A stretch of DNA of 62,068 nt, taken from a virus. Positions 13,376 to 20,752 of the stretch are shown here, in pieces; position 1 is the first letter of the stretch, and each line of letters starts with the position of its first letter. The notes under the pieces are model-generated. The model did not search any database and had not been told where the DNA came from. It saw only the letters and a program-made list of their open reading frames with translations. The stretch is from IMG/VR virus record IMGVR_UViG_3300037222_000092, positions 1 through 62,068 of that record, one strand, 5' to 3'. Both the position numbers and the translations under genes were made by a program.

Positions 13376-13779
13376 CCAGTCGCCGCGCAGAATTCCCCGC
13401 CAACGTTAAGCGCGAGGCTTTAGAGCGCAGCGGCGGCATTTGCGAATGCTACCTGATCCCGCATGTGTTCAAGACATTCTGCGGCGCATCGCTCGGGCCT
13501 GGAAATACGTTTTTCGAGCATGTTAACGTCGATAATTTTTCGAAGGATAACTCGCTTCGTAATTGCGCCTGCCTATCGAAAACCTGTTTCAAATACAAAA
13601 CTGCTAATTACGATCTCCCGATTATTGCCAAAGCCAAGCGCAACTTCGATGCTCACAACGGCATCGTGCGGCCCAGGCGAACGCTCCCCGGTGGCCGCGG
13701 AGACCCGTTCTACTTCACCCCCGGAAGCACACATCCGATTGATCGCAAGACCGGGTTGCCTTGGCGGGGGTCGCAATGA
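13372..13779 (+). CDS. HNH-like nuclease, divergent
   Basis: 135 residues starting with TTG overlapping the upstream stop. 'FPANVKREALERSGGICECY' and 'LRNCACLSKTCFKYKTANYD' follow the layout of phage HNH endonucleases ('A..R..G.CE.C' and 'N...LC..CH..KT..D'). One histidine ('FEHVNV') is kept, but the usual catalytic H of the CxxCH part is Phe, so activity is doubtful. It precedes the excisionase gene. Confidence 0.65.
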   Translation: MTSRRAEFPANVKREALERSGGICECYLIPHVFKTFCGASLGPGNTFFEHVNVDNFSKDNSLRNCACLSKTCFKYKTANYDLPIIAKAKRNFDAHNGIVRPRRTLPGGRGDPFYFTPGSTHPIDRKTGLPWRGSQ

Positions 13780-14210
13780 GCACCGCCGAAAACCTTAACG
13801 ATGTTGGCCTTGATATCCCGCTTCGGCTCGACGATGCTGCATCTCTATGTTTTCCGAAAGGCGGTATGACGGCCCGCGGATTAAGGCGGGAATATCAGCG
13901 TGGGAACCTTGTTATCTATCGCGTGGCGGGCAAGGATTACACCACCCGCCGCGAAATCGATCGGATGTGTGAGTTATGCCGCCTCGAGGTCAAGGCCCGC
14001 GACTCTGGCTGCGCGAAGCAAGGCGAGACCGGCGAAGCGTCGTCACTCATCCCGCCGTCTGGATCATCATCGATGGTCGATATCAGCAAAGCACGCACTG
14101 CGGCGTCGATGATCGCGGGCGAGCTGAGCAGCACCTCGCGCAATACATCGCTCGCAAGCACGTCGATAAAGCGACGCAAGGGCAACGTCATTCATCTGAA
14201 ATCCCGGTAG
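13776..14210 (+). CDS. Excisionase-like HTH protein
   Basis: 144 residues from the ATG at 13776 (ATGA overlap). The first about 70 residues ('IPLRLDDAASLCFPKGGMTA', 'LVIYRVAGKDYTTRREIDRM') resemble MerR-type excisionases: a DNA-binding helix, a wing and a basic tail. The rest overlaps the integrase N-terminus out of frame for 235 bases. Its place just before int supports an Xis role in directing excision. Confidence 0.72.
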   Translation: MSTAENLNDVGLDIPLRLDDAASLCFPKGGMTARGLRREYQRGNLVIYRVAGKDYTTRREIDRMCELCRLEVKARDSGCAKQGETGEASSLIPPSGSSSMVDISKARTAASMIAGELSSTSRNTSLASTSIKRRKGNVIHLKSR

Positions 14211-15139
14211 CCGATGTTCTTTCGGTCTATGGCCGGCACAAGGCCAAGGATCATGCGCGCCCTCATGAAAGCGGACAGCGCATGCGAGTCCTGCTGGAAT
14301 TCTTCGGCGATAAATTGCTGGCGCAGGTCAACGGTGATCTCTGCCGGCGCTATGCTGCGCAGCGATCAACCGACGCTGCAGCACGGCGCGAGCTCGAGGA
14401 TCTGCGCGCGGCCGTCAATCACTATCAGCACGAAGGACTGATGCGCGAGAAGATCGGCATTTGGCTGCCCAAACGCCGGCCGGCGCGCGAGCGCTGGTTG
14501 ATGCGCGCGGAAGCGGCGAGGCTAGTGCTCTCGGCCTGGCGCTATCGTGAACGGCAGAACGGCGAAGCGACTGATCGCCAACCACGGCGGCATGTCGCGC
14601 GCTTCATTCTGGTTGCACTCTACGCTGGCCGACGTGCGGGCGCGATCACGGAAGCGGCCTTCGCGCCAGAGCCCGGCCGCGGATGGATCGACGTCGGGCG
14701 CGGTGTCTTTTATCCCCGCTCCGGCATGGTGCAAGGCAAGAAACGCCAGCCGCCGATCATGCTGCCACGGCGCCTGGTGGCGCACCTACGGCGCTGGAAA
14801 CGCAACGGACAGCGCTATGTGATCGAATGGCAGGGCAAGCCGATCGGCCGCATGGCCAAGGCATTCCGGCATGCCGCGCGTGCAGCCGGATTCGGGAGCG
14901 ACGTCACACCCCACGTCCTGCGACACACCTCGGCCACCTGGTTGATGCAGCGCGGCGCCGATCGATGGGCGGCGGCCGGCTATCTCGGCATGTCGATGGA
15001 GACGCTGGACAGGATCTATGGCCACCACCACCCGGATTACCAGAAGACGGCATGGAGCGTGTTCGATCGGCCGGGTGGTGTACCAAAACCCAAGACCAAG
15101 ACTAAATTAAAAACGCAAAAGAGAAGGATTGTCCGATGA
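13976..15139 (+). CDS. int: Tyrosine integrase
   Basis: 387 residues. The N-terminal arm-binding region starts near 'RGQGPRLWLREARRD'. The catalytic residues are visible: Arg in 'LYAGRRAGAI', H-x-x-R in 'HVLRHTSATW', and Tyr in 'LDRIYGHHHPDY' followed by the conserved His cluster. A SAM-like core-binding domain lies at about 75-165. The conserved start near 'GPRLWLR' forces the long overlap with xis. The attP with paired arm sites lies 560 bp downstream. It integrates the phage into a host tRNA-Pro(CGG) gene. Confidence 0.93.
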   Translation: MPPRGQGPRLWLREARRDRRSVVTHPAVWIIIDGRYQQSTHCGVDDRGRAEQHLAQYIARKHVDKATQGQRHSSEIPVADVLSVYGRHKAKDHARPHESGQRMRVLLEFFGDKLLAQVNGDLCRRYAAQRSTDAAARRELEDLRAAVNHYQHEGLMREKIGIWLPKRRPARERWLMRAEAARLVLSAWRYRERQNGEATDRQPRRHVARFILVALYAGRRAGAITEAAFAPEPGRGWIDVGRGVFYPRSGMVQGKKRQPPIMLPRRLVAHLRRWKRNGQRYVIEWQGKPIGRMAKAFRHAARAAGFGSDVTPHVLRHTSATWLMQRGADRWAAAGYLGMSMETLDRIYGHHHPDYQKTAWSVFDRPGGVPKPKTKTKLKTQKRRIVR

Positions 15140-15624
15140 ACAAAAAACATCGCGGAGCTAGAAACGAAATGCTTGCGTGCGCGTATTTGCTAGGAGAAGG
15201 ATTCGAAGTATATCGTAATGTTTCAGCGCATGGAGCAATTGATCTAGTAGCTATAAAAGATAATCAAACTTATTACTTTGATGCAAAAAGTATTGCACCA
15301 AACGAAAGCGGGAATATTAACCGTCAATTTTGTTTAACAGAAGAACAACTTCGCCGTAATGTAATTCCCCTGTTTATATTTCCTGACGGATCTTGTGAAA
15401 TCTATTGGGCCGCCACAAAACTTGAAAATAATCCAAAAACATTCAGATGTGAGCGCTGCGGAAAACAGACGCCACGGACAACCGCATGGCAAAAATATTG
15501 CTCGCAAAATTGTAAGGTCAGAGCACATCATTTCAGGCACGGGTATGTCCCCAAGCGGCCACGGCAACCAGATGCAAATGCCCCAGAATTGACCGCTGAT
15601 GCGGTGAATCTAACCTATAGGTAG
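15136..15624 (+). CDS. PD-(D/E)XK nuclease with C-terminal zinc finger (moron)
   Basis: 162 residues. 'RNEMLACAYLLGEGFEVYRN' gives the E11 helix; D36 ('GAIDLVAI') and D49-A-K51 complete a PD-(D/E)XK active site as in intron-associated and restriction-like nucleases. A four-Cys finger follows ('CERCGKQ...KYCSQNCKVRA'). The gene is clearly more AT-rich than its neighbours and lies between int and attP, a typical place for late-acquired cargo. It could act in defence against other phages, but this is inference from position and fold. Confidence 0.75.
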   Translation: MNKKHRGARNEMLACAYLLGEGFEVYRNVSAHGAIDLVAIKDNQTYYFDAKSIAPNESGNINRQFCLTEEQLRRNVIPLFIFPDGSCEIYWAATKLENNPKTFRCERCGKQTPRTTAWQKYCSQNCKVRAHHFRHGYVPKRPRQPDANAPELTADAVNLTYR

Positions 15625-15655
15625 GGTGGTAGCCGCCAGATTAAAACAGCCTATG

Positions 15656-15677
15656 TATTGGCGGATGTATTGGCGGG
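15656..15677. repeat. Paired arm-type integrase sites, left of attP
   Basis: TATTGGCGGA at 15656-15665 and TATTGGCGGG at 15668-15677, spaced 12 bp start to start. The same pair with the same spacing lies on the far side of attP (15832-15853). Direct short repeats flanking the crossover are what the arm-binding domain of a tyrosine integrase recognises. Confidence 0.7.
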
Positions 15678-15701
15678 AATGGGGTCTAAATCACTTTAAG
15701 T

Positions 15702-15751
15702 TGGTCGGAGTGGCAGGATTTGAACCTGCGACCCCCTCGTCCCGAACGAGG
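15702..15751 (-). other. attP: attP core: 3' half of tRNA-Pro(CGG)
   Basis: On the minus strand this reads the anticodon arm (5-bp stem, loop TTCGGGA, anticodon CGG), variable loop, T-arm and acceptor 3' strand through CCA of a proline tRNA. The match to a tRNA stops right before the anticodon arm, so no D-arm or 5' acceptor is present and this is not a functional tRNA. Phages integrating at tRNA 3' ends carry exactly such a segment to restore the gene. It predicts attB in the host tRNA-Pro(CGG) gene. Confidence 0.9.
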
Positions 15752-15831
15752 ATCCAACGGTTGCAAACGAGCATAAACGAGCGAATCCGCTCCGCGCTAG
15801 GTCGGTTTGTTCGCCTTTTCAACCCGCGTTC

Positions 15832-15853
15832 TATTGGCGGACCGATTGGCGGA
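15832..15853. repeat. Paired arm-type integrase sites, right of attP
   Basis: TATTGGCGGA at 15832-15841 and GATTGGCGGA at 15844-15853, again 12 bp apart start to start, in the same orientation as the left pair. Confidence 0.7.
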
Positions 15854-15862
15854 AACGACTAT

Positions 15863-16057
15863 CTAGTTTGACATATCAATACTGATAAGACGATCGCAAA
15901 GCCGCGACAGCGGATACTTACGGCGCAACTTTTGCAACATCCAATCTAAAACGTGCCACGAATAGGATGGCTCATTCTTTCGCCAGCACGCTTCCGCAAC
16001 CGCTATAAACAGCCGGTGGTCAACTTCCCATTCGTTCACGCCAAAGTCTCCATTCAT
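15863..16057 (-). CDS. Hypothetical small protein
   Basis: 64 residues, last gene of a three-gene minus operon ending beside attP. Trp-rich ('SYSWHVLDWMLQKLRRKYPL'). Its start overlaps the upstream stop by 4 bases. Unknown. Confidence 0.6.
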   Translation of the reverse strand: MNGDFGVNEWEVDHRLFIAVAEACWRKNEPSYSWHVLDWMLQKLRRKYPLSRLCDRLISIDMSN

Positions 16058-16545
16058 GTTTCAGTGGCCTTGAGAATCCCGCGCATTTCTCTGAAAGTAG
16101 GCAAATCTTCGGTGCCCTTTTCGACAATCATAAAGCCTGCACGCGAGATTCTAGTGATAATAATATCTGCAGCCATATCTTTAGAAAGAGCAGTACTGGC
16201 AATTTCATCTGCGAGGTCTTCAATGACTTTTCTCAAATCCATCCTTGCGGATTTCATATTTTTAGAATTTTCAGAGGCTATGGCGTCCCACCCCTCTGGA
16301 ACTTCGGCTATCGTCTTACTAATGCCGCTAACGTTTTTCATTTTCAGTTTCTCCTGTTTCGGGTCGGTTGATGTGGGGACCTGAACCCAATCTTTGTGAG
16401 AACCAATTAGCTTTCCATCTTCGTAATTTTGAAATGCGCGCTCTTGTTCCAGCTCGCCATCATGCCAACGGAGATTTCCCGTGAATATCACCAGCGAATG
16501 TGTTCCGATCGCAAGCGTCTCGTCCATGTGAAATGCTCCATTCAT
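16054..16545 (-). CDS. Hypothetical accessory protein
   Basis: 163 residues from the ATG at 16545 (ATGA overlap). The N-terminal half is beta-rich ('GTHSLVIFTGNLRWHDGELE') and the rest is helical and Lys/Asp-rich. No known domain. It belongs to the attP-proximal accessory operon and is somewhat AT-richer than the structural genes. Confidence 0.65.
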   Translation of the reverse strand: MNGAFHMDETLAIGTHSLVIFTGNLRWHDGELEQERAFQNYEDGKLIGSHKDWVQVPTSTDPKQEKLKMKNVSGISKTIAEVPEGWDAIASENSKNMKSARMDLRKVIEDLADEIASTALSKDMAADIIITRISRAGFMIVEKGTEDLPTFREMRGILKATET

Positions 16546-17069
16546 TTTCCGGGTTCTTTTGGAACCCGCGTTTTTCCGAACCAATTATAAAGGGTCGATT
16601 GCGGGATGCCGCTCAGGGCTTCCTTTTCCCTGATACTCAGCTTGCCGTTAAACCAAATCTTCTCGGCCCTGCGCTTCTTTGCCGATCTATCGCCTGTACG
16701 GGATAGGACGCTTGCAGCCTGTGCCGCCTGCAAGTCCTCTTTCGGCCTGGGCGGGTATTGGGCATCATTGAACATCCTAGCACCGTGTCGGTCGCTGCGT
16801 AGGCCCGTGGACAGGTCTAGGATCGCCGCGCCCCGGTCGCTGATAGCTTTCTCGGCCTTGAGCCAGTCCGAGCGGTTGGGTCCGAACGTCAGCAAACCGC
16901 GTGGAACTCCTAGCAACTCACCATCGCGCATCTTGATCTTGTCGATAGTCTCGCCCTTATCCCCGCGAAAAATGGCGACGGTAACGCCATACTGCTTGCG
17001 GAGCGTGGCCTCGTCCGCCTTGTGGGCGGCATAGGCTTTGGCGATTCTAATTGCTGGTTCTTTGGTCAC
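16542..17069 (-). CDS. Putative DNA-binding protein with resolvase-like HTH
   Basis: 175 residues with a GTG start. The C-terminal 'GKLSIREKEALSGIPQSTLY' is a Hin/resolvase-type helix-turn-helix, and the middle 'DRGAAILDLSTGLRSDRHGA' recalls the end of a serine-recombinase catalytic domain. The usual catalytic serine block is not evident at the N-terminus, so recombinase activity is doubtful; a regulator is as likely. It is divergent from the operon at 17151 with an inverted repeat between, so it may autoregulate. Confidence 0.6.
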   Translation of the reverse strand: MTKEPAIRIAKAYAAHKADEATLRKQYGVTVAIFRGDKGETIDKIKMRDGELLGVPRGLLTFGPNRSDWLKAEKAISDRGAAILDLSTGLRSDRHGARMFNDAQYPPRPKEDLQAAQAASVLSRTGDRSAKKRRAEKIWFNGKLSIREKEALSGIPQSTLYNWFGKTRVPKEPGK

Positions 17070-17081
17070 GTTGTAACTGTT

Positions 17082-17130
17082 ATATGGCTATTGACACGCT
17101 GCCTTGAGCTATGTCAAGCCTATGCCATAT
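17082..17130. promoter_or_regulatory. Divergent control region with nested inverted repeats
   Basis: ATATGGC (17082-17088) pairs with GCCATAT (17124-17130), and TTGACA (17091-17096) with TGTCAA (17112-17117), both nearly centred on 17105. TTGACA-like hexamers on both strands suggest back-to-back promoters. On the plus strand TTGAGC (17104) and TATAGG (17128) are 18 bases apart. The symmetry is what a dimeric regulator, perhaps the 17069 gene product, would bind. Confidence 0.55.
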
Positions 17131-17150
17131 AGGGGTCACAGGAGAACGCC

Positions 17151-17369
17151 ATGAGCACCATCCAGCAGATTGAAGCCGCAGTACGAAGCCCCAATTTCGC
17201 CTACGGGCGGGCTGGCGATAGGCTCTTTCGGGGCATGACCATGATCTACCACCGGCACCCGGAAAGCCCATCAGGCGTCCTCCTGGAGTGCGCCGGGGAA
17301 GCGGCAATCGTTGACCCCCTGATACGCAAACACCAGCTCACGTCTGCACTCAGTCCAACCGAACGATAA
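17151..17369 (+). CDS. Hypothetical small protein
   Basis: 72 residues; AGGAG lies upstream of the ATG. 'MSTIQQIEAAVRSPNFAYGR' starts the protein. First gene of a nine-gene plus-strand accessory operon. Unknown. Confidence 0.65.
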   Translation: MSTIQQIEAAVRSPNFAYGRAGDRLFRGMTMIYHRHPESPSGVLLECAGEAAIVDPLIRKHQLTSALSPTER

Positions 17370-17377
17370 AGGCCACC

Positions 17378-17755
17378 ATGAAATTCGCCACGGATGCAGT
17401 GCTTGGAGCCTCGACGGGTCGCCTCCTGGGCGACATTGGCGGCATTTACAAGGTGACATCATTCCTGATCGGTCGCGATGCCTATACGCACGATCTGGCG
17501 TTCTACGGTCGCCAAGTGAGCGCCGCGCTCAAGGCAGCATTGCCCGACCTACCGGTGGAGAAAGATGCCGAACATATAACCGGCGAGAACTACCGCGAGT
17601 CCTTGGCAACCTGGGTCAAACAATTCGGTCCTAAGATTGACCTGCCTGACAGCCTTCGGGACTGCTTGGCCGACGACAAGAACTCGCTCGAAACCCTCAG
17701 CGAAATGGTGCCGCCAGAAAAGATCGTCGTGATCGGCACCGGAAAGTCAAAATAG
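17378..17755 (+). CDS. Conserved phage protein, DUF7736-like
   Basis: 125 residues. The N-terminus 'MKFATDAVLGASTGRLLGDI' followed by 'LIGRDAYTHDLAFYGRQVS' is the pattern of a small family found widely in phage accessory operons (as recalled; no search made). Ends in a basic tail. Function unknown. Confidence 0.65.
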   Translation: MKFATDAVLGASTGRLLGDIGGIYKVTSFLIGRDAYTHDLAFYGRQVSAALKAALPDLPVEKDAEHITGENYRESLATWVKQFGPKIDLPDSLRDCLADDKNSLETLSEMVPPEKIVVIGTGKSK

Positions 17756-17761
17756 GCCGCC

Positions 17762-18073
17762 ATGACCGACAACGTAACAGAGTTACCACGGCGCGATCTG
17801 ATCGATGAAATGAGCGGGCCAGACCGGCTTGGTTGCGATGTGACTTTAGAAGGTCGCGTCGTTCCAAAATTAGTTATGTTTGACCGCCGCCCCGGTCGCG
17901 ACGAGATTGAATTTTGTTTGGATGGCCGAGTGATGTTCGGATTTCCGGCGGCCCAAGCGTGGGATGCCGCCGCTTTTGCGTTCGCTGCAATGGCCGTTGG
18001 CGCTGGCTGTGATCCACTCAATTTTGAGCCATCACCGTTCGCTAAAAAAGTTGTCAACCTAGGAACAGAATAG
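17762..18073 (+). CDS. Hypothetical protein
   Basis: 103 residues. Beta-rich centre ('LEGRVVPKLVMFDRRPGRDE') and a small-residue helix ('AAFAFAAMAVGAGCDPL'). Spaced six bases from the upstream gene. Unknown. Confidence 0.6.
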   Translation: MTDNVTELPRRDLIDEMSGPDRLGCDVTLEGRVVPKLVMFDRRPGRDEIEFCLDGRVMFGFPAAQAWDAAAFAFAAMAVGAGCDPLNFEPSPFAKKVVNLGTE

Positions 18074-18083
18074 GCCCGGAACG

Positions 18084-18335
18084 ATGGGACGCGGCAATCG
18101 ACCTCTGACATACTCGGAAAAGAAGGCTATCTCCGATGCCGTCAATGAGATTTACGCGATCATCCGCGCCCTTCCATCCCCGCGCGATGCCGCCAAGGCC
18201 CTGGCTGGGGCACACGTCAGGCTGATGGAGGCAGACGGCGCGACCACAGACACCGTGCGCGAGAAGATGCGAGACGTTCACAATGCGGTACTTGAAAGCT
18301 GGTCGGCTCGTGCAGGCGAGCCGGTGCCGCAATAG
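18084..18335 (+). CDS. Hypothetical helical protein
   Basis: 83 residues, mostly helical ('SEKKAISDAVNEIYAIIRAL'). Co-directional with neighbours. Unknown. Confidence 0.6.
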   Translation: MGRGNRPLTYSEKKAISDAVNEIYAIIRALPSPRDAAKALAGAHVRLMEADGATTDTVREKMRDVHNAVLESWSARAGEPVPQ

Positions 18336-18351
18336 TCAGGAAAGGCCCCAA

Positions 18352-18681
18352 ATGAAACTAGATCGCAATAATAATCCTGGCGGCATGGGCAAGTACGCTC
18401 TCATAAAGCTTCGAAACTACCCGCCTTCAATTCGCGCAATTGAGCGTGCCCGCGTGGATACGGCACTTGCGATCTTGCGGGATTTCAAAATGCTCGATTA
18501 CGGCAATGTAGGAACCGAAAGCGAGTTTATGGTGATCCGCCTTAAGGATAGATACGCTCAAGAGGCCCTTTGGGCTTACGCGAACGAGGCAGACAAAGAC
18601 GATCACGAATATGCGGGCGAGATTATCGAGATGGCAAATCGCTCTGGCCCCGACTCGCCGTTCTGCAAAAGACCTGACTAG
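18352..18681 (+). CDS. Hypothetical protein
   Basis: 109 residues from the ATG at 18352, with AGGAAAGG upstream. 'KYALIKLRNYPPSIRAIERA' and 'DRYAQEALWAYANEA' give an alpha/beta character. Proteins of this kind are frequent in phage accessory operons; function unknown. Confidence 0.62.
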   Translation: MKLDRNNNPGGMGKYALIKLRNYPPSIRAIERARVDTALAILRDFKMLDYGNVGTESEFMVIRLKDRYAQEALWAYANEADKDDHEYAGEIIEMANRSGPDSPFCKRPD

Positions 18682-18697
18682 AATAGGGGGGGCATTT

Positions 18698-18853
18698 ATG
18701 ACGAAGGCAGAATTTGTAGAACGCATTCAGCCAATCATCGAGCGCGTTCAAGAATCGACGCAAGGCATTGCTGATTGGCTTGGCGAAGCTACGCCAGAAG
18801 ATGCCGCCAAAGAAATCGCGGACATTGTTCCACAATTTGCCTTTGAAGATTGA
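18698..18853 (+). CDS. Hypothetical small helical protein
   Basis: 51 residues from the ATG at 18698, preceded by GGGGGG. Acidic and helical ('AEFVERIQPIIERVQESTQG'). Unknown. Confidence 0.5.
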   Translation: MTKAEFVERIQPIIERVQESTQGIADWLGEATPEDAAKEIADIVPQFAFED

Positions 18854-18865
18854 AGAGCCGACTCA

Positions 18866-19072
18866 ATGCCAGACGTAAACGACATTGCTGATAACGAGCT
18901 GGTGAGCCGCGCTGTTCGCGACTGTCGGCGTGGACGCGGGCGTGCAAAGCTTCCCTTATGGTCTGTCGTCTCCGAACGGTTTGTACTCGGGTCCACTTAC
19001 GCAAGTCAGTTATGCCGGCGCTTCGGTCTTGATCCCGATGAAATGGTCAAGGCGAATGTGCGGGTTCGTTGA
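18866..19072 (+). CDS. Hypothetical small basic protein
   Basis: 68 residues. 'ELVSRAVRDCRRGRGRAKLP' is basic and 'STYASQLCRRFGLDPDEMVK' may form a short HTH-like pair of helices. Unknown. Confidence 0.55.
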   Translation: MPDVNDIADNELVSRAVRDCRRGRGRAKLPLWSVVSERFVLGSTYASQLCRRFGLDPDEMVKANVRVR

Positions 19073-19091
19073 ATGAGCAGGAATGCCCGCC

Positions 19092-19256
19092 ATGACAATC
19101 CTCAAAGATTTCAGCCAGGAAATAGATCAGGAAACCCGATTGGAGTTACACCGGGAGATAGATCGGCTGCGGGCGCTCCTGCAGGAAGTAGCTGCCAATA
19201 CTTTTGATGGCCCAATGCGGGCCAAGATCAACGCCGAACTAAACCGAACAAATTGA
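19092..19256 (+). CDS. Short coiled-coil protein
   Basis: 54 residues with a heptad-like charged helix ('SQEIDQETRLELHREIDRLR', then 'ALLQEV'). AGGA about 9 bases upstream. Another frame from 19074 is also open, but the coiled-coil reading looks more protein-like. Confidence 0.45.
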   Translation: MTILKDFSQEIDQETRLELHREIDRLRALLQEVAANTFDGPMRAKINAELNRTN

Positions 19257-19267
19257 GGCCCGATCCA

Positions 19268-19435
19268 ATGCTGCTACTGACAGACAATAATGTTGCTGTG
19301 GTTGTATCTGAGGCAGTCATTCGCGAGCGCGAGGGGTGTGCCAAGCTTGCGGACAAGATAGCATCTGACCACTTAGAGAGTGATGGTGAGTATTTCATTG
19401 CGCGTAAGATTGCAGACGCTATCCGAAAACAATAG
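19268..19435 (+). CDS. Hypothetical small protein
   Basis: 55 residues from the ATG at 19268. 'VREREGCAKLAD'-type sequence ('VIREREGCAKLADKIASDHL', 'FIARKIADAIRK') is a pattern common in short Rhizobiales phage proteins. Last gene of the plus-strand accessory operon. Unknown. Confidence 0.55.
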   Translation: MLLLTDNNVAVVVSEAVIREREGCAKLADKIASDHLESDGEYFIARKIADAIRKQ

Positions 19436-19448
19436 ACGCCCGCACCAT

Positions 19449-19664
19449 TCATCTATCATTATGAATATATTTCGATCCGTTATGACTCTCACAAGACCAT
19501 TGATAATTCCCGGTGTAAACGCAGGCGTCCTCACGCGGTTTCTGCGCCGGCACGCGCAGGGCATAGGCTATCGAACCCCCTAGCAGCGCTACGCAAACGA
19601 AAGAGAGAACGACGGCAATCCGCCGTAACCGCTTCGCCTTTTCCGACTTAGATCGGCGCCTCAT
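19449..19664 (-). CDS. Small exported or membrane-anchored protein
   Basis: 71 residues. A basic N-terminus ('MRRRSKSEKAKRLRRIA') precedes one hydrophobic helix ('VVLSFVCVALLGGSIAYAL') and a short periplasmic tail with two cysteines. GGAGG lies 5 bases before the ATG, a strong site. It follows the late terminator, so it needs its own promoter or readthrough. Convergent with the accessory operon. Confidence 0.6.
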   Translation of the reverse strand: MRRRSKSEKAKRLRRIAVVLSFVCVALLGGSIAYALRVPAQKPREDACVYTGNYQWSCESHNGSKYIHNDR

Positions 19665-19700
19665 GTCGCCCTCCAGTAGTAGATGCTAGATATCCGGCTG

Positions 19701-19728
19701 AAAAAAAGGGCGCCACATGGGCGCCCTT
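19701..19728 (-). terminator. Rho-independent terminator of the late operon
   Basis: Perfect 9-bp stem (19706-19714 with 19720-19728), loop of five, followed on the minus strand by seven T (complement of 19701-19707). It comes 27 bases after the stop of the last late gene, marking the end of the long leftward late transcript. Confidence 0.92.
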
Positions 19729-19754
19729 CTCATTTTCATCTTGCACGGAGTTGG

Positions 19755-20174
19755 CTATGCGGCCGGCGTCGCCGCAGCAGCGGCAGCAGCAGCCGCCGCA
19801 GCCGGAGGCGTCGGCGTATTTGCAGTGACTGCCGGAATCAGGTTCTGGACCAGAGTTGTGTTGCCCTGGATACCAGCGTCTATATTGTCGAGAGCAGCCT
19901 GGACGGCCGTGGGGTCGTTGGCGGCGACAGCGGCCTTGAGGGCGGCAACTTGAGCCGTGAGATCGGTGTTCGATGCATTGAGCGCCTGCACGCCGACGAC
20001 GACACCCTGCAGGACGGTAGTCTGCGCGGCGATGTCAGCTTGTGCTTTCGTAAAGTCAACCATGATTGTCTCCTTGATCGAGATGATTAGCTCACGTAGC
20101 TCAATCGCCCAGGGCGGAGCCGTATCCCAGGGAGAGTCGTTGTGATTAAAGTCGAAGCCGAATAGTTTTTGCAT
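19755..20174 (-). CDS. Coiled-coil protein with Ala/Pro C-terminus
   Basis: 139 residues from the ATG at 20174 with GGGAG upstream. 'FDFNHNDSPWDTAPPWAIEL' precedes a long helical part ('LNASNTDLTAQVAALKAAVA') and ends in a low-complexity Pro/Ala run coded by GC-rich repeats. Last gene before the terminator. Could be a small virion fibre or trimeric coil; no family assigned. Confidence 0.65.
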   Translation of the reverse strand: MQKLFGFDFNHNDSPWDTAPPWAIELRELIISIKETIMVDFTKAQADIAAQTTVLQGVVVGVQALNASNTDLTAQVAALKAAVAANDPTAVQAALDNIDAGIQGNTTLVQNLIPAVTANTPTPPAAAAAAAAAAATPAA

Positions 20175-20246
20175 GTCAGTGTGCTCCCTGCGGGACAATG
20201 TTTGCCGGCGGGACAGCCTCCGGGCTTGGCCTACGCGGTTACAAAA

Positions 20247-20684
20247 TTATCGCGGCGCGACCATAAACTTCACGCACGCCGTGTGAACCTTGATCGGCCA
20301 AAACTTATGCAGCGGATTGCAGTAGAAAGTTGTGTCAGTCGATGAGCATGTCTCGCCAGAAGCAATCGCCATCGGTAGAATATAAGGGATCGGAGTTGCA
20401 ATCCGATATTTTCCAGGCGGCAGATCGTTGAACTGCGTCGGAGTTGGCGGAAACACCCAAGGAAATCCTGCGGCATCAGTCATCGTTCGCTGAAAGATTC
20501 CGCTACAACCAGACCTGTAAACGATCACGTCCGACTGCAATCGGATTGCCTCGCCATGAATTGCCGGATTTGGAGAGACAATGCCATTCTCTAATATATA
20601 CGGAGGTTCGCGATCAGATGCCCATACGCCAAGAACGGCAGCAGCGATGCCGAAAAATAAAAAGATGATCGCGCTACGTATCAT
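20247..20684 (-). CDS. Membrane-anchored periplasmic protein
   Basis: 145 residues from the ATG at 20684 (GGGA upstream). One N-terminal hydrophobic helix ('IRSAIIFLFFGIAAAVLGVW') is followed by a soluble domain with five cysteines. In the lysis region, so an envelope-directed lysis or exclusion role is possible. Unknown family. Confidence 0.6.
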   Translation of the reverse strand: MIRSAIIFLFFGIAAAVLGVWASDREPPYILENGIVSPNPAIHGEAIRLQSDVIVYRSGCSGIFQRTMTDAAGFPWVFPPTPTQFNDLPPGKYRIATPIPYILPMAIASGETCSSTDTTFYCNPLHKFWPIKVHTACVKFMVAPR

Positions 20685-20752
20685 GCAAGATATCCCGGCC
20701 ATAGTCCGAAGAAGACAATCTTTTTTGGTGCAGAATATACAATTGTGAAACA

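Noticed and set aside
15702-15751. Functional tRNA-Pro gene
   Set aside because: Only the anticodon arm through the CCA end is present; the D-arm and 5' acceptor strand are missing.
15626-15871. Plus-strand ORF containing VAGFEPATPSSRTRI
   Set aside because: This is the well-known false translation of the antisense of a tRNA 3' end; the DNA is attP.
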